A stretch of 64,000 nt of DNA from Shewanella chilikensis (GTDB lineage: Bacteria > Pseudomonadota > Gammaproteobacteria > Enterobacterales > Shewanellaceae), in assembly GCF_002836945.1 (NCBI RefSeq), contig NZ_NIJM01000018.1, positions 1-64,000 of the forward strand, read 5' to 3'. A program made the translations under genes and the position numbers. The notes under the pieces were generated by a model, which saw only the letters and a program-made list of their open reading frames with translations, ran no database searches and was not told where the DNA came from. This document shows, piece by piece, positions 63,504-64,000 of this stretch. Position 1 is the first letter of the stretch, and the number at the start of each line of letters is the position of its first letter.

Positions 63504-64000
63504 TTAACGACCGAAACGGTACTCCACTCCCAGCCAATAGTTACGTCCCTCCTCGGGGAAGCCCTCACTGTAGGCATAGTTGCGGTCAAACAGATTATTG
63601 ACCGAGGCATTAACACTCAGCCCCTGCCAGAGACGATAATCGAAGCGAATGCCGGTCACACCAAAGCCACTGGCTACCTGAGTACCTCTGGAGCTACTGA
63701 GGCTGTCGCTGCGAGCTTCCTGACTCAGGATGATGTCCAGCTTATCCAGCGGGGTCAGCTTAACCCAGGCAAAGAGTTGATGATCCGGCAGGCCGGTAAC
63801 ATCGAGCTGCTCATCCTCAACATCGGCGTGAATATAGCTGTAGCTCAGACCAACACTGGCCCAATCGCTGAGATCGCCATAAAGCCCCAGATCCAGCCCG
63901 CTGTAATCTACCCTGCCGCTGTTGCGGTTTTGGATAAGCGTCGGGGTAATGTTATGAGTCAAAATCGCATCGGACACCCGGTTATAGTAGACACTGCTGT
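63504..64000 (-). CDS. TonB-dependent receptor, C-terminal part (runs off the window)
   Basis: The last 165 or so residues of a TonB-dependent outer-membrane receptor. The reading frame stays open to the window edge (VYYNRVSDAI near 63970). The strands YSGLDLGLYGDLSDWASVGLSYSYIHAD, INSLFDRNYAYSEGFPEEGRNYWLG-like end and final YRFGR with aromatic residue near the terminus are typical of the barrel end. The ligand cannot be told. The neighbouring PepSY-type protein suggests iron or siderophore uptake. Confidence 0.85.
   Translation of the reverse strand, partial: SSVYYNRVSDAILTHNITPTLIQNRNSGRVDYSGLDLGLYGDLSDWASVGLSYSYIHADVEDEQLDVTGLPDHQLFAWVKLTPLDKLDIILSQEARSDSLSSSRGTQVASGFGVTGIRFDYRLWQGLSVNASVNNLFDRNYAYSEGFPEEGRNYWLGVEYRFGR

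Overview
The window is a gammaproteobacterial chromosome segment that reads as Shewanella, most likely the S. algae group. The reasons are the mixture of enteric-like core operons (lptFG-pepA-holC-valS, and lptD-surA-pdxA-rsmA-apaG-apaH beside djlA) with families common in Shewanella (DUF2960, DUF3019, MipA/OmpV, an assT-dsbL-dsbI set) and the moderately GC-rich coding sequence. The genus call is inference from gene content; no search was run. There is no prophage, insertion sequence, CRISPR array or rRNA operon.

Layout. 1-1039 is non-coding: two diverged copies of a repeat, several perfect hairpins and a short triplicated motif. 1040-3531 is a yqiJ-yqiK type NfeD/flotillin pair. 3925-7134 holds an M32 carboxypeptidase and a small operon (GNAT, DMT-like, DUF2960, RDD). 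7329-9496 is lptF-lptG, divergent from pepA at 9735. Between pepA and holC-valS lies an insert of a TetR regulator and an MDR-family oxidoreductase, each with the same TAGAC-N5-GTCTA operator. A yybP-ykoY type manganese riboswitch precedes terC, followed by a ChaA-like cation antiporter, an AaaT-like acetyltransferase and gcdH. 21853-25160 is a four-gene envelope-sensing block (MipA/OmpV, DUF3019, OmpR-type regulator, histidine kinase). Next come DUF1289, a DUF4136 lipoprotein, a Ycf46-like AAA ATPase, purT, a CYTH protein, a 2-hydroxyacid dehydrogenase and an outer-membrane barrel.

31179-40752 is the envelope-biogenesis core: djlA, the cell-wall recycling pair murU-amgK, then lptD-surA-pdxA-rsmA-apaG-apaH. 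A chemoreceptor with a textbook flagellar sigma-28 promoter follows, then tas, csdA-csdE, tRNA-Pro(CGG), a HupE-like protein and a type II tryptophanyl-tRNA synthetase (trpS2). The trpS2 leader encodes a short peptide with tandem Trp codons ahead of a terminator hairpin, which is the arrangement of a ribosome-mediated tryptophan attenuator. Further on are a PagL-like lipid A deacylase, a DUF333 lipoprotein, a POT-like transporter, a soluble CZB chemoreceptor and rsuA. A SufR-like Cys-rich regulator is divergent from an FMN reductase and a VOC protein across a palindrome-rich spacer.

55116-60396 is an aryl-sulfotransferase island: dsbL-dsbI divergent from assT and an outer-membrane barrel, followed by a LysR regulator, with AT-rich spacers. 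The window ends with a tandem universal stress protein, folM, a DUF4920 protein, a PepSY-type membrane protein and the 3' end of a TonB-dependent receptor gene that continues past the right edge.

Most interesting, in order: the trpS2 attenuator with its leader peptide; the SufR-like regulator and its repeated operators; the assT/dsbLI/barrel/LysR island; the apparently leaderless TetR transcript sharing its operator with its neighbour; and the repeat block at the left edge.
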